In this document: positions 1 through 9,722 of the stretch, in pieces | Position numbering within the stretch: position 1 is the stretch's first letter | Layout: each line of letters starts with the position of its first letter | From: Streptomyces sp. NBC_00440 | GTDB taxonomy: Bacteria > Actinomycetota > Actinomycetes > Streptomycetales > Streptomycetaceae | Assembly: GCF_036014215.1 (NCBI RefSeq) | Contig: NZ_CP107921.1 | Span: 8,119,501 to 8,183,500, forward strand | Length of the DNA stretch: 64,000 nucleotides | Direction of reading: 5' to 3' | Translations under genes and position numbers: made by a program | Notes under the pieces: generated by a model | Told to the model about the DNA's origin: nothing | Seen by the model: only the letters and a program-made list of their open reading frames with translations | The model's database searches: none

Positions 1-880
1 GCGCGAGACCGTACCGGGCCGACATCTCGTTCCACAGGGCCTCCTTGTCCGCCATGACGGTGGTGAGAGACATCTGCAGAGGCGGGGCGACATCCATCTC
101 GAAGTACGCGGCGATCCTGGGCCACATCTCCTCCCACCGGAACAGATCGCCGTTGGCGATGTTGAAGGCCTGTCCCTCTCCGTTCGCGTCGGTCGCCGCC
201 CAGACTGTCGCCTTCGCGAGCAGGCCGGCGTCCGTCATCTCGAAGAGGCTGGTGTAGGCGCCGGGCTTGCCCGGGAAGCGCAGGGGCAGGCCGAGCTCCT
301 TCGAGATGGACGCGTACACGGCGATGACCAGGGCCAGATTCATCGGGTTGCCGAGAGCGGCGCCGCCCACCATCGAAGGGCGGATCGCCGACCACGTCCA
401 GGGCTTGCCCTGGCTCCGGTGTTCCAGGAAGGACTGCTGGTCCACGTTGAACTCCGGCGGCATGTGTCCCGCGTCGCTCTCCCGTGCCGGGGTCTTGAAC
501 GGGCCGAGGTGCGCGCCGTAGACCTTGTAGCCCTGCATCAGGCTGATGTGCCGCAGACCGGACGCCACCGGCTCGATGGCGTCAACGGAATTCACCAGCA
601 TGGCGAGGTTCGGGGGTACGAGCTCCGCCCAGGTCGGCCGGTCCTGGAACGCCGCGTAGAAGATGTGCGTCACTTCGGTCAGCCCGCCGAGCTTCTGGCG
701 GGCGTCATCGGCGTCCAGCAGATCCACGGCGATGTAGCGCACTCGGCCCGTGTCCGTGCCTCCGCGCCGGGAAACCCCGATGATCTCCCAGTCGTTGAGA
801 TCGCGGAGGTGCTGGATGGTGTCGCGGCCGACAACTCCGTTCGCCCCGACGACCAGGGCGACTTTGCGTTCCGGATTCAT
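1..880 (-). CDS. PRISE-like SDR family NAD(P)-dependent reductase (3' end missing)
   Basis: Translation from the ATG at 880 gives an N-terminal Rossmann motif, GANGVVGRDT (about residues 13-22), followed by an atypical short-chain dehydrogenase core. The pattern (MQGYKVYGAHLG, then SAIRPSMVGG, then AFNIANGDLFRWEEMW) matches the epimerase-like group that includes progesterone 5-beta-reductase/iridoid synthase-like enzymes, usually about 350 residues; about 293 are present before the window edge. Family members are cytosolic NAD(P)H-dependent enone reductases, but the bacterial substrates are mostly unknown, so none is assigned. It is transcribed away from htpG. A palindrome at 917-936 lies just upstream and probably carries its operator. 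The start is chosen because the Rossmann motif begins a few residues later; no strong Shine-Dalgarno sequence is visible. Confidence 0.85.
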   Translation of the reverse strand, partial: MNPERKVALVVGANGVVGRDTIQHLRDLNDWEIIGVSRRGGTDTGRVRYIAVDLLDADDARQKLGGLTEVTHIFYAAFQDRPTWAELVPPNLAMLVNSVDAIEPVASGLRHISLMQGYKVYGAHLGPFKTPARESDAGHMPPEFNVDQQSFLEHRSQGKPWTWSAIRPSMVGGAALGNPMNLALVIAVYASISKELGLPLRFPGKPGAYTSLFEMTDAGLLAKATVWAATDANGEGQAFNIANGDLFRWEEMWPRIAAYFEMDVAPPLQMSLTTVMADKEALWNEMSARYGLA

Positions 881-916
881 GACGCTGCTCCTGAAGTTGA
901 CCGTGTGCAGTGGATT

Positions 917-936
917 GGTACGACTATCTTCGTACC
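917..936. promoter_or_regulatory. Inverted repeat upstream of the SDR gene
   Basis: GGTACGA and TCGTACC form perfect 7-bp arms around a 6-bp spacer, 37 bp upstream of the reductase start. The position suits an operator for a dimeric regulator. Palindromes built on GTAC are known for HxlR/MarR-type regulators of such reductases, but no regulator gene lies next to it here, so the partner is inferred to be elsewhere. Confidence 0.45.
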
Positions 937-1094
937 TATGGAGTGAATCACGTCGCAAGGTATGGCGCAAGGCGTACCTGTGGGTCTGTGCCGAGTGAGG
1001 TCGGTGCCGTTCGAAGGCCCTTGCCCGCACTGCGAGCGGCTGTGCTCCGGACGGCGATCGGGACCTGAACCGCCGTCGGCTGTTCTAGAGTTCC

Positions 1095-1123
1095 CAGGTC
1101 AGTCCCCGTCACTTGATGACCTG
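1095..1123. promoter_or_regulatory. Inverted repeat in the htpG leader
   Basis: CAGGTCA (1095-1101) and TGACCTG (1117-1123) are perfect 7-bp arms 15 bp apart, ending one base before the AGAAGGA ribosome site of htpG. It could be an operator or a leader hairpin. It does not look like the CIRCE heat-shock element (TTAGCACTC-N9-GAGTGCTAA), so HrcA control is not supported. Confidence 0.35.
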
Positions 1124-1140
1124 AGAAGGAAGCATGGATT

Positions 1141-3114
<1,974 letters not shown>

Positions 3115-3134
3115 CCGCGCGGCTCGGGTCCCGG

Positions 3135-3168
3135 GGGAGCGTCCCGCCGCACTGGGCGGGACGCTCCC
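3135..3168 (+). terminator. Intrinsic terminator after htpG
   Basis: GGGAGCGTCCCGCC (3135-3148) and its exact complement (3155-3168) form a 14-bp GC-rich stem with a 6-nt loop. There is no long T run, as is usual in Streptomyces. A GC-rich, partly repetitive tract of GGCCGG/CTGGGCCGG units follows up to about 3265. Confidence 0.85.
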
Positions 3169-3286
3169 GTCTTCCGGGAATGCGCGGTCGGACCGGCCGG
3201 CCCCGGCCGACCTGAGCAGAATGGGGCTGACCTGGGCCGGCCTGGGCCGGCTTGGACCGGCCGGGGGCGCTCGTCGGTGCTTCCCG

Positions 3287-4405
3287 TCAGCGCATCGGCA
3301 CTTGGTGCGTCAGCCAGCGGAAAACGTCCGGAACCTGTTGCCTCCAGACCGCGGTGGCGTGCCCGCCCGCATCGGCGGGCAGTCTCACGGCCTGGACGGT
3401 CGTCGGGCGTCTGGCCGCCTGCCTGAGGGCCACCGCACCCTGGTAGCCGTCACCGGACGCACCGGAGACGAACAGCGCCACCCTGGGCGGAACCCGGTCG
3501 TGCCGGAGGATTTTCCACGGGTTGTTCCGGTTACGCAGCTGAAGTGTCCGAGCGGTGAGCGAGGCAGGTTCGCCGACCGGGTCGTTGTAGCCGGACAGAC
3601 CGATCGCGGCACGGTAGCGGTCCGGGTGCCGGACAGCCAGTTCGACCGCGCAGTGCGCGCCGGCCGAGTAGCCCGCGACGGCCCAGCCGGCCGGCCGGCG
3701 CTCGGCCCGGAAGTTGTCCGTCACCATCTTGTGTACGTCAACACTGAGCCAGGTGTCGGCGTTGACCTTGCCGGGGATGTTGGCGCAGCCGGTGTCGACG
3801 TTGCCCAGCAGCGTCGTCCGGGGCGCGACGATGATGTACGGGGCCACGTCACCGCGCTGCATCATCGGTGCGAGCTGCGTGTTGACGTGCAGGCTCCCGA
3901 ACCAGGCCCGTGCGGAACCGGGGTAGCCGGGGAGCACTTCGACCACCGGGAAGCTCCGGTGCCGGTAGGCCGGTTGACCGTACTGCGGCGGCAGCCAGAC
4001 GTAGACCTCGCCCTCAACACCGGAGATCCGGCCCTTGAGCTGGGTCACCTGCACTCCGGGGCCCATCCGGGGGTCGCCGGCCGGGTGGAACTTCTGCTTG
4101 ATCCGTGGCTCGCTCCTGACTGACTTGCCGCCGGTTCCGTCCGGGCCGAGATCGGCGGCGGCATGCACGTGGTTGCCGGTGCCGAGGAGGTCGGCCCAGT
4201 TGTCGTAGAGGCCGTTGGAGTTGTTGACGATCACGAACACCAGGAGCACCCCGGTGGCCTGGACGACGACCAGCATGGCCAGTCGTGCGGTGTGCCGCAC
4301 CGCGCCGGGACCGCGGATCCGCCCCCAGAACAGCAGCGGAAACGCGAGTGCCGCCGCCACCAGCACGATCGACGTCAGGAAGAAGGGTGTCCCCGTAAGG
4401 CTCAT
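3287..4405 (-). CDS. Membrane-anchored alpha/beta-hydrolase esterase (PF00756 type)
   Basis: The 372-residue product begins with two hydrophobic segments (about residues 8-28 and 40-60), then an extracytoplasmic esterase domain. AVAGYSAGAHCA carries the GxSxG nucleophile elbow (about residue 240), and a C-terminal GGHATAVWRQQ supplies the likely catalytic His. This layout, with helices before an esterase-D/antigen-85-like hydrolase, is common in actinobacteria; natural substrates are unknown and mycolyl transfer is not expected in Streptomyces. ATG 4405 is preferred over an in-frame extension to 4534 because GGAGACGAGA lies just upstream and the extension has no family-like sequence. It diverges from the MFS gene at 4846. 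Confidence 0.85.
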   Translation of the reverse strand: MSLTGTPFFLTSIVLVAAALAFPLLFWGRIRGPGAVRHTARLAMLVVVQATGVLLVFVIVNNSNGLYDNWADLLGTGNHVHAAADLGPDGTGGKSVRSEPRIKQKFHPAGDPRMGPGVQVTQLKGRISGVEGEVYVWLPPQYGQPAYRHRSFPVVEVLPGYPGSARAWFGSLHVNTQLAPMMQRGDVAPYIIVAPRTTLLGNVDTGCANIPGKVNADTWLSVDVHKMVTDNFRAERRPAGWAVAGYSAGAHCAVELAVRHPDRYRAAIGLSGYNDPVGEPASLTARTLQLRNRNNPWKILRHDRVPPRVALFVSGASGDGYQGAVALRQAARRPTTVQAVRLPADAGGHATAVWRQQVPDVFRWLTHQVPMR

Positions 4406-4845
4406 CAGATTCTCGTCTCCGGATAACGAGGAGCCGCAGGGGCATTGCTGCCCGCCCCGGGCCCCGGTCCGGTGAGGGAGATGGCCGAGGGCGCGCCGGG
4501 GTTCCCGAACCGCGTGGATCGCGGGACAGGTCACATCCGTATCCCCGTGCCGGATGCGCGCGTATCCGGCTGCGATGTTCCGCTCGCCGGTTCGTCGACG
4601 ACCAACTCCCCACTGCCTTTCGTGCCGGGCCGCCGCGGGCTAATGTGCGGGTACCGAGACCGACGAGGAGCCAGCCCATGCCCGGTCGTCCGAGCGCGCG
4701 TTGACGCCGTAGGCCGTTGAGCGGCCTGTCATCGCGTGCTGCCTCAGATCCGCGGCACAGCGAGCCTTCCCCTCCCTGAACCGCCGGTGCACCTGCCGTG
4801 CGCCGGGTGGCGGGCCTCGTTCTCGGTACCCCCAAGGGGCACACT
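4406..4845. other. Divergent intergenic region with palindrome 4550-4569
   Basis: About 440 bp separate the esterase from the divergent MFS gene. The clearest element is CCGGAT-N8-ATCCGG (4550-4569), a perfect 6-bp inverted repeat that could be an operator. No convincing gene or RNA was found; open frames here lack ribosome sites and family-like sequence. Confidence 0.3.
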
Positions 4846-6204
4846 GTGTCGTCCGATTCCTCAGCTGTATCCGATGTACCCGATGCCGGCCGGCCGGTTC
4901 CGTCCCGCCTGTGGAGGGACCGGGACTTCCGAAGGCTCTGGCTCGGCCAGGCATCCTCCCAAATCGGCGAGCAGACAAGCCTGGTGGTCCTGCCGCTGAT
5001 CGCCGTACTGACGCTCGACACGGACGCCGGCCAGCTGGGCGTCCTCCGCGCGGTGGGGCAGGCGCCGATCCTGCTGTTCTCGCTCTTCGCCGGCGCTTGG
5101 GTCGACAGACGGCAGGCCCGCACGGTGATGGTGCTGACGGACGCGGGCCGGGCACTGGCGCTGGGCGGCGCCGCGCTGGCCGGCCTCCTGGGCGGACTCG
5201 GCCTGCCGGCACTGCTCGTGGTCGCCTTCGTTTCCGGAACCCTGTCCGTGTACTTCGATGTGGCGTACCAGGCGTCTCTCGTACGGCTGGTACGACGCGA
5301 TCAACTGGTACGGGGCAACAGCGCGCTGGAGGGCTGCCGGTCAGCGGCTCAGATGGGCGGCCCCGCACTCGGGGGTGCGATGGTGTCGCTTCTGTCGGCG
5401 CCCGTCGGGGCCGCGTGCAGCGCTGGGTTCTTCGTGCTGTCGGTCCTGTCGATCGGGCGGATCCGGCGCCGCGAAGCGGTCCCGTCGGCCTCGTCGGTCG
5501 CATCGGTCCCGGTGAAGGCGGAGAATCCGGAACCCCCTCGGGTATGGCTGCGGATCCATCAGGGTCTGCGCTTCGTCGTCGGCGATACCTGGCTGCGGAT
5601 CGTGGGCCTCGCCTCGGCCGCCTTCCAGTTCTCCTTCGCCGCCATGATGACCGTCTATCTGCTCTTCCTGCCGAGGGAACTGCACCTTTCGGGGGCCGCC
5701 GTCGGCCTGGCGCTCGCCGCGACGGGTCCGGGCGCGCTCCTGGGGTCGCTGCTCGCCGCCCGGCTGCCGGGCCGGTTCGGTCATGGCGCCGTGCTTGTGG
5801 GCGCTGCGGTGCTCGGGGACGGGGCGATGCTGTGTGTGCCCCTGCTGCACGGTCCCTCAGGGGGGACGATGGCCGCGCTCCTGTCGGTCAACTTCGTGTT
5901 CGGCACCTTCGGCCAGCTGGTGAACGTCACGGCCATGTCTCTCCGGCAGGCCGTTACTCCGGAGGGGATGCAGGGTCGCGTCACAGCGACGATCACGTTC
6001 GCCGGCATGGGCCTGACCCCGCTGGGCTCTCTGCTCGGTGGCTGTCTCGTCCAGCAGTGGGGGCTGCGCACGAGTCTCCTGGTGACAGCCGCCGGCATGA
6101 TGGTGTCGCCGGTGCTGATGGTCCTGTCACCGCTCGCCCGGGTGGGACGGACACTGCCGGTTCCGAAGGCCGTACCCCTGGGCGGGCGCCCGCCGATGAC
6201 GTAG
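4846..6204 (+). CDS. MFS transporter, drug-exporter type
   Basis: A 452-residue major facilitator with about 12 hydrophobic segments. It opens with SRLWRDRDFRRLWLGQ, the usual start of DHA3/macrolide-efflux-like MFS proteins; after TM2-3 comes WVDRRQARTVM (motif-A-like) and near the middle a basic loop (GRIRRREAV). Such proteins export small molecules by proton antiport; the substrate cannot be read from sequence. The GTG at 4846 is chosen over the upstream ATG at 4798 because AAGGGG lies 7 bases before it. The S66 peptidase converges from the other side with only 17 bp between the stops. Confidence 0.85.
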   Translation: MSSDSSAVSDVPDAGRPVPSRLWRDRDFRRLWLGQASSQIGEQTSLVVLPLIAVLTLDTDAGQLGVLRAVGQAPILLFSLFAGAWVDRRQARTVMVLTDAGRALALGGAALAGLLGGLGLPALLVVAFVSGTLSVYFDVAYQASLVRLVRRDQLVRGNSALEGCRSAAQMGGPALGGAMVSLLSAPVGAACSAGFFVLSVLSIGRIRRREAVPSASSVASVPVKAENPEPPRVWLRIHQGLRFVVGDTWLRIVGLASAAFQFSFAAMMTVYLLFLPRELHLSGAAVGLALAATGPGALLGSLLAARLPGRFGHGAVLVGAAVLGDGAMLCVPLLHGPSGGTMAALLSVNFVFGTFGQLVNVTAMSLRQAVTPEGMQGRVTATITFAGMGLTPLGSLLGGCLVQQWGLRTSLLVTAAGMMVSPVLMVLSPLARVGRTLPVPKAVPLGGRPPMT

Positions 6205-6221
6205 TGGTGGATGTGCGAACA

Positions 6222-7250
6222 TCAGTCCAGTGTCTGAGTGAGTTCGCTGCGGTCCGACGTGTGCACGACCCTGCCGCGTGCGCCATTGACGATCGGCATA
6301 TACGGCGGGACGTGACCGCATTCGACATCGGCGATGATCGGCACGTCCAGCGGCCCGAGTGCGTCCAGCACCGCTTGGTGTTGGGTGAGCGACGCGGAGT
6401 CCGGCGCGGCGGTACGGCCGACGAGCACGGCGTTCGCGTCATCGAAGAAGCCGGCCAGCCGCATTCCGTGCAGGTTCCTGCAGATGGTGAACGCGTCGTC
6501 GCCCGTCGCCTCGACGTACACGAGCAGCCCCTCCGGGGACTCGGCCCGGGCGAAGGTCGGGACATCGAGGTACGGCGTCCCCGCGAGGTTGCACAGGGTT
6601 TCGATGCAGCCCCCGATCAGACGCCCTTCAATATCCACATCGCCGTGGCCGTCCAGCCTGGTCCACCTGCCGGGGGTGTCGAGCAGGTACGTGCACGCCT
6701 TCGGCTCGGTGCGGAAGTCGTCCCATCCCGTGGTGCGGTGGCGGTTCGGCGGGGTCTGCGTGAACTGGTGTCCTCGCGGTGCGGCGGCGACGTCGAGCCA
6801 TGACAGCAGCCCTGCGGGCACCTCGTAGGGGGTGTCCATCAGGTTGTTCCCGTGGATGGTCGCCGTCCCGGTGAGGAGGGTCAGCGGTGTGAGGACAGTC
6901 GACAGGTCGGAATAGCCGACGAGCCAGGTCGGCTCGGCCGTACGCAACCGGTCCCAGTCGAGCAGGGGCATCAGGTCGATCGCGGTCTCACCGCCCCACG
7001 GCGGCACCACGGCCCGGATACCGGGATCCGCCAGCATCGACGTCAGCTCGTGCGCGCGGTCGGCCGCCGGGGCGCTGACATGGCCGGATCCATCCATGCA
7101 GCGCCCGACGACCACCTGGTATCCACGGGACTCAACCGTGCGAATCGCCACATCCAGCCGTTCACGCAGATCCTCCGCCACTCCGCTCGAAGGGGAAGTG
7201 ATGCCGACACGGTCACCGGGGCGAAGGGGGCGCGGGTATCGAACTGACAT
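6222..7250 (-). CDS. LD-carboxypeptidase / MccF-like peptidase (family S66)
   Basis: The 342-residue product starts RPLRPGDRVGITSPSSG, the standard N-terminus of S66 serine peptidases. WLVGYSDLST contains the nucleophilic Ser, LIGGCIETL carries the expected Glu, and ECGHVPPYMP near the C-terminus carries the His. Family members trim the terminal D-Ala from murein tetrapeptides or, in the MccF subgroup, cleave toxic acyl-AMP-like compounds; the sequence alone does not separate these roles. No signal peptide is present, so it is cytosolic. ATG 7250 is preferred to 7286 because the S66 pattern starts there. Confidence 0.9.
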   Translation of the reverse strand: MSVRYPRPLRPGDRVGITSPSSGVAEDLRERLDVAIRTVESRGYQVVVGRCMDGSGHVSAPAADRAHELTSMLADPGIRAVVPPWGGETAIDLMPLLDWDRLRTAEPTWLVGYSDLSTVLTPLTLLTGTATIHGNNLMDTPYEVPAGLLSWLDVAAAPRGHQFTQTPPNRHRTTGWDDFRTEPKACTYLLDTPGRWTRLDGHGDVDIEGRLIGGCIETLCNLAGTPYLDVPTFARAESPEGLLVYVEATGDDAFTICRNLHGMRLAGFFDDANAVLVGRTAAPDSASLTQHQAVLDALGPLDVPIIADVECGHVPPYMPIVNGARGRVVHTSDRSELTQTLD

Positions 7251-7307
7251 GCGCCAGATCCTGGCACGGGACTGGCGTGTCACCAAGGGGATTCCGGCGG
7301 TCGCGCA

Positions 7308-7748
7308 TCACGAGGTCTCGAACGCCTGGGTGACGGCGAGACTGTCCTCGTAGACGTGGTGCCGGGTGACGAGGCCGCCCTCGACCGTGAGGTGCAGCGC
7401 GAACCGGGCCCGGTAGGCGCGTCCGGTGGGCAGGGCGGTCTGGCGGATCTCGCCGAGCACGACCGCGTCGCTGCTGTCGATGAGGATGCGCTCGATCTCG
7501 GTGGCCGCGAGCCCGGGAACATGGTGCTCCGCCAACTCGCGGTAGTGCGCGGCGGCATCGGCCCGGGTGGACCGGTGGCGGATCCACGGTGTGGCCGAGC
7601 GCCCGTGCTCGGCCTCCGGCCAGTCCAGTTTCCAGTCGCCCTTCTCGGCGTACAGCTCGGCGATCCGCTCGGGGTCGCCCTCACCGATCCGGCGCAGCAG
7701 CTCCTCCACCAGGGTGCGGGTGGTCATGGGCGTGGTTGTTGTGGGCAC
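7308..7748 (-). CDS. SnoaL/NTF2-like fold protein
   Basis: A 146-residue protein of the nuclear-transport-factor-2-like superfamily: an N-terminal helix pair (VEELLRRIGEGDPERIAELYAE), then YAEKGDWKLDWPEAEHGR, a central RADAAAHYRELAEHHVPG segment and C-terminal strands. These small domains form alpha+beta cones and include ketosteroid isomerases, polyketide cyclases and many binding-only proteins, so no reaction is assigned. The GTG at 7748 is chosen because GAGAGGAA precedes it by about 5 bases. Its 3' end lies 58 bp from the peptidase start, so the two may be co-transcribed. About 300 bp without a clear gene separate it from the divergent MFS gene at 8048. Confidence 0.8.
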   Translation of the reverse strand: MPTTTTPMTTRTLVEELLRRIGEGDPERIAELYAEKGDWKLDWPEAEHGRSATPWIRHRSTRADAAAHYRELAEHHVPGLAATEIERILIDSSDAVVLGEIRQTALPTGRAYRARFALHLTVEGGLVTRHHVYEDSLAVTQAFETS

Positions 7749-8047
7749 GTGCGATTCCTCTCCACTGCTCAACTACGGTGTTCCGCCAGGTCTTTCCGGG
7801 CTTCTGTAGCTGTATCTACGGGGTCCGTATCGCTGTGGTGCGGACAACGCCATTCTCGGCGGCGTCGTGAGCGCCCGGCAATTACCTTTCGGGTAAGCGC
7901 GCGACCCCGAGCTCCCCTCGCGTCAGGAGGAATGTGAGGGATGTACCGGCCGCCTCCAGAACGCCGTCTCCGAGGCGTGGCGGTTTTCCGGCACTGGTTG
8001 GCAGAATATTGGAAGTGCGACAGCCCCGGGATGCCGAGCATGGATGT

Positions 8048-9325
8048 GTGTCCAGGAATAAGTTGATCCCTCTGCTGTCTGTCGGTCACGCCTGCGTGGA
8101 TGTGTACCAGGGTGCGGTGGCCGCGCTCGTGCCGTTCTTCGTTGCCGAACGTGCCTACAGCTATGCCGCCGTGTCCGGGATTGTCCTCGCCGCGTCACTG
8201 CTGTCATCGGTGGCTCAGCCCGTGTTCGGTCTGCTGACCGACAAGTGGGCGATGCCGTGGCTGCTGCCGGTGAGCACCTTGCTCGGCGGCGTGGGGATCG
8301 CACTCAGCGGTGTGAGTGGCTCGTACAAGCTGACGTTGGTGTTCGTCGCGCTGTCCGGGCTCGGAGTGGCGGCCTACCACCCCGAGTCGGCTCGGGTCGC
8401 GCGGCTGGCCGGCGGCGGCAGCCACAGCGGTATGGCGTGGTTCTCTCTCGGCGGCAATCTCGGGTTTGCGGCGGCGCCGCTCATGGTGTCGGCCGTCGTG
8501 GTGACCGGTGGCCTGCGGCTCTCGCCGCTGCTCGTGATTCCGGCCGTGGTCGGCAGTGTGCTCTGTCTGCCGGCATTGCGGGCGCTGGAGAGGAACGGGG
8601 CGGGGCGTGCCGGTGCGGCGGCGAAGGCGGGGCGTGATGACCGTACTTCGTTCGTCAAGCTCTCACTCGTGGTGGTCTGCCGTTCCATCGTCTTCATCGG
8701 ACTGAGCACCTTCATCTCGCTCTATGCCAGGCAGCGCATGGGAGGCAGTACGCCGGCGGGCACCGCCGCACTGTTCGTGCTCTACCTGGGCGGTGCGGTG
8801 GGTTCCGTGCTGGGCGGCAAGCTGGCCACCCGGTGGGACCGGGTGACCGTGGCGCGCTGGTCGTATCTCGCGACGGCGGTCGCCGTGGCCGGGATCGTGA
8901 CCGTCCCGGGTCCGGTGCTCTACCTGTTCGTGGCGCTGGCCTCCGCCGGCCTCTACGTACCGTTCTCGCTCCAGGTCACCCTCGGTCAGGACTACTTGCC
9001 CTCCCGGGTCGGCACGGCCAGCGGGATCACTCTTGGCCTGACCGTGAGCATCGGTGGTCTCGCCAGTCCGCTCATCGGTGCTGTCGCCGACGCGACATCC
9101 CTTCGTACGGCGCTGGCTCCGCTCGTCGTGCTGCCGGTGGTGAGTTGGCTGCTCCTGCGAACCCTGCCCGAACCGGCCCTGCCTGCACTGTCCATGACGG
9201 CGCAACACTCGGGCGGGATCGACGTTGACGAACCTCTGCCCGGCAGGCCCGCCCAACCTGCCGAGCCCGCCCCGCCGGTTCACCCCGTTCCGCCTGTTCC
9301 GCCCGTTCAGCCCGATCGCCGGTGA
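8048..9325 (+). CDS. MFS transporter, fosmidomycin-resistance (Fsr) type
   Basis: About 425 residues with 12 predicted hydrophobic spans. The opening LLSVGHACVDVYQGAVAAL matches the start of the Fsr-like MFS group, whose characterised members export fosmidomycin and other drugs by proton antiport. A long Pro-rich tail (repeated PAQP, PAPP, PVPP, PVQP) follows the last helix and is probably disordered. GTG 8048 is proposed because the sequence before it is not hydrophobic or conserved, but the ribosome site is poor, so an upstream start remains possible. It overlaps a tricorn-like remnant by a few bases. Confidence 0.82.
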   Translation: MSRNKLIPLLSVGHACVDVYQGAVAALVPFFVAERAYSYAAVSGIVLAASLLSSVAQPVFGLLTDKWAMPWLLPVSTLLGGVGIALSGVSGSYKLTLVFVALSGLGVAAYHPESARVARLAGGGSHSGMAWFSLGGNLGFAAAPLMVSAVVVTGGLRLSPLLVIPAVVGSVLCLPALRALERNGAGRAGAAAKAGRDDRTSFVKLSLVVVCRSIVFIGLSTFISLYARQRMGGSTPAGTAALFVLYLGGAVGSVLGGKLATRWDRVTVARWSYLATAVAVAGIVTVPGPVLYLFVALASAGLYVPFSLQVTLGQDYLPSRVGTASGITLGLTVSIGGLASPLIGAVADATSLRTALAPLVVLPVVSWLLLRTLPEPALPALSMTAQHSGGIDVDEPLPGRPAQPAEPAPPVHPVPPVPPVQPDRR

Positions 9326-9386
9326 GTGCTCCCTTGGCGTCCCGCGCAGTGCGTCCGATCGTCCCAACGCCGGGCGGGATGGGCTT

Positions 9387-9713
9387 CACCCTTTGGTCTT
9401 CACCGCCGACAGCGAGGTATGGAGCGTCCCGGCAGCCGGTGGCCGAGCCCGGCGCCCGACCGACGACCGCCGGGCCCGGGTCGGCCACCTCTGCATCTCG
9501 CCGGACGCCGCCCTGCTCGCCTGGACCTCGTCCCGCGACGGCGTACCGGAGGTGTACGCCGCCCCGCTCGACGGCGGCCCGCCGCGCAGGCTCACCCACT
9601 TCGGCCACGCACGTACCCGCGTCGCGGGCTGGACCCCGCAGGGCGAAGTGCCGGCCTCGCGGTCGCTGTGCCCCTCGGGCACGAATGATCCTGAGGCTAC
9701 TTGCCGCCTGTGA
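9387..9713 (+). pseudogene. Remnant of a tricorn-protease-like beta-propeller
   Basis: In one frame the sequence reads PLVFTADSEVWSVPAAGG, then CISPDAALLAWTSSRDG and VPEVYAAPLDGGPPRRLTHF. These are consecutive WD40-like beta-propeller (PD40) blades as at the start of Streptomyces tricorn proteases, which are over 1000 residues. The reading ends at 9713 after a non-family tail, and no in-frame start lies at the blade boundary. A second frame from 9322 (ending PTPGGMGF) looks like the missing extreme N-terminus, implying a frameshift near 9385. The fragment therefore covers roughly the first 10 percent of a lost gene and should not be functional. Confidence 0.65.
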
Positions 9714-9722
9714 CAGTCCGGG

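Noticed and set aside
3186..3265. GC-rich GGCCGG repeat tract as a regulatory element
   Set aside because: Short-period GC repeats follow the htpG terminator and have no clear unit or symmetry beyond base composition.
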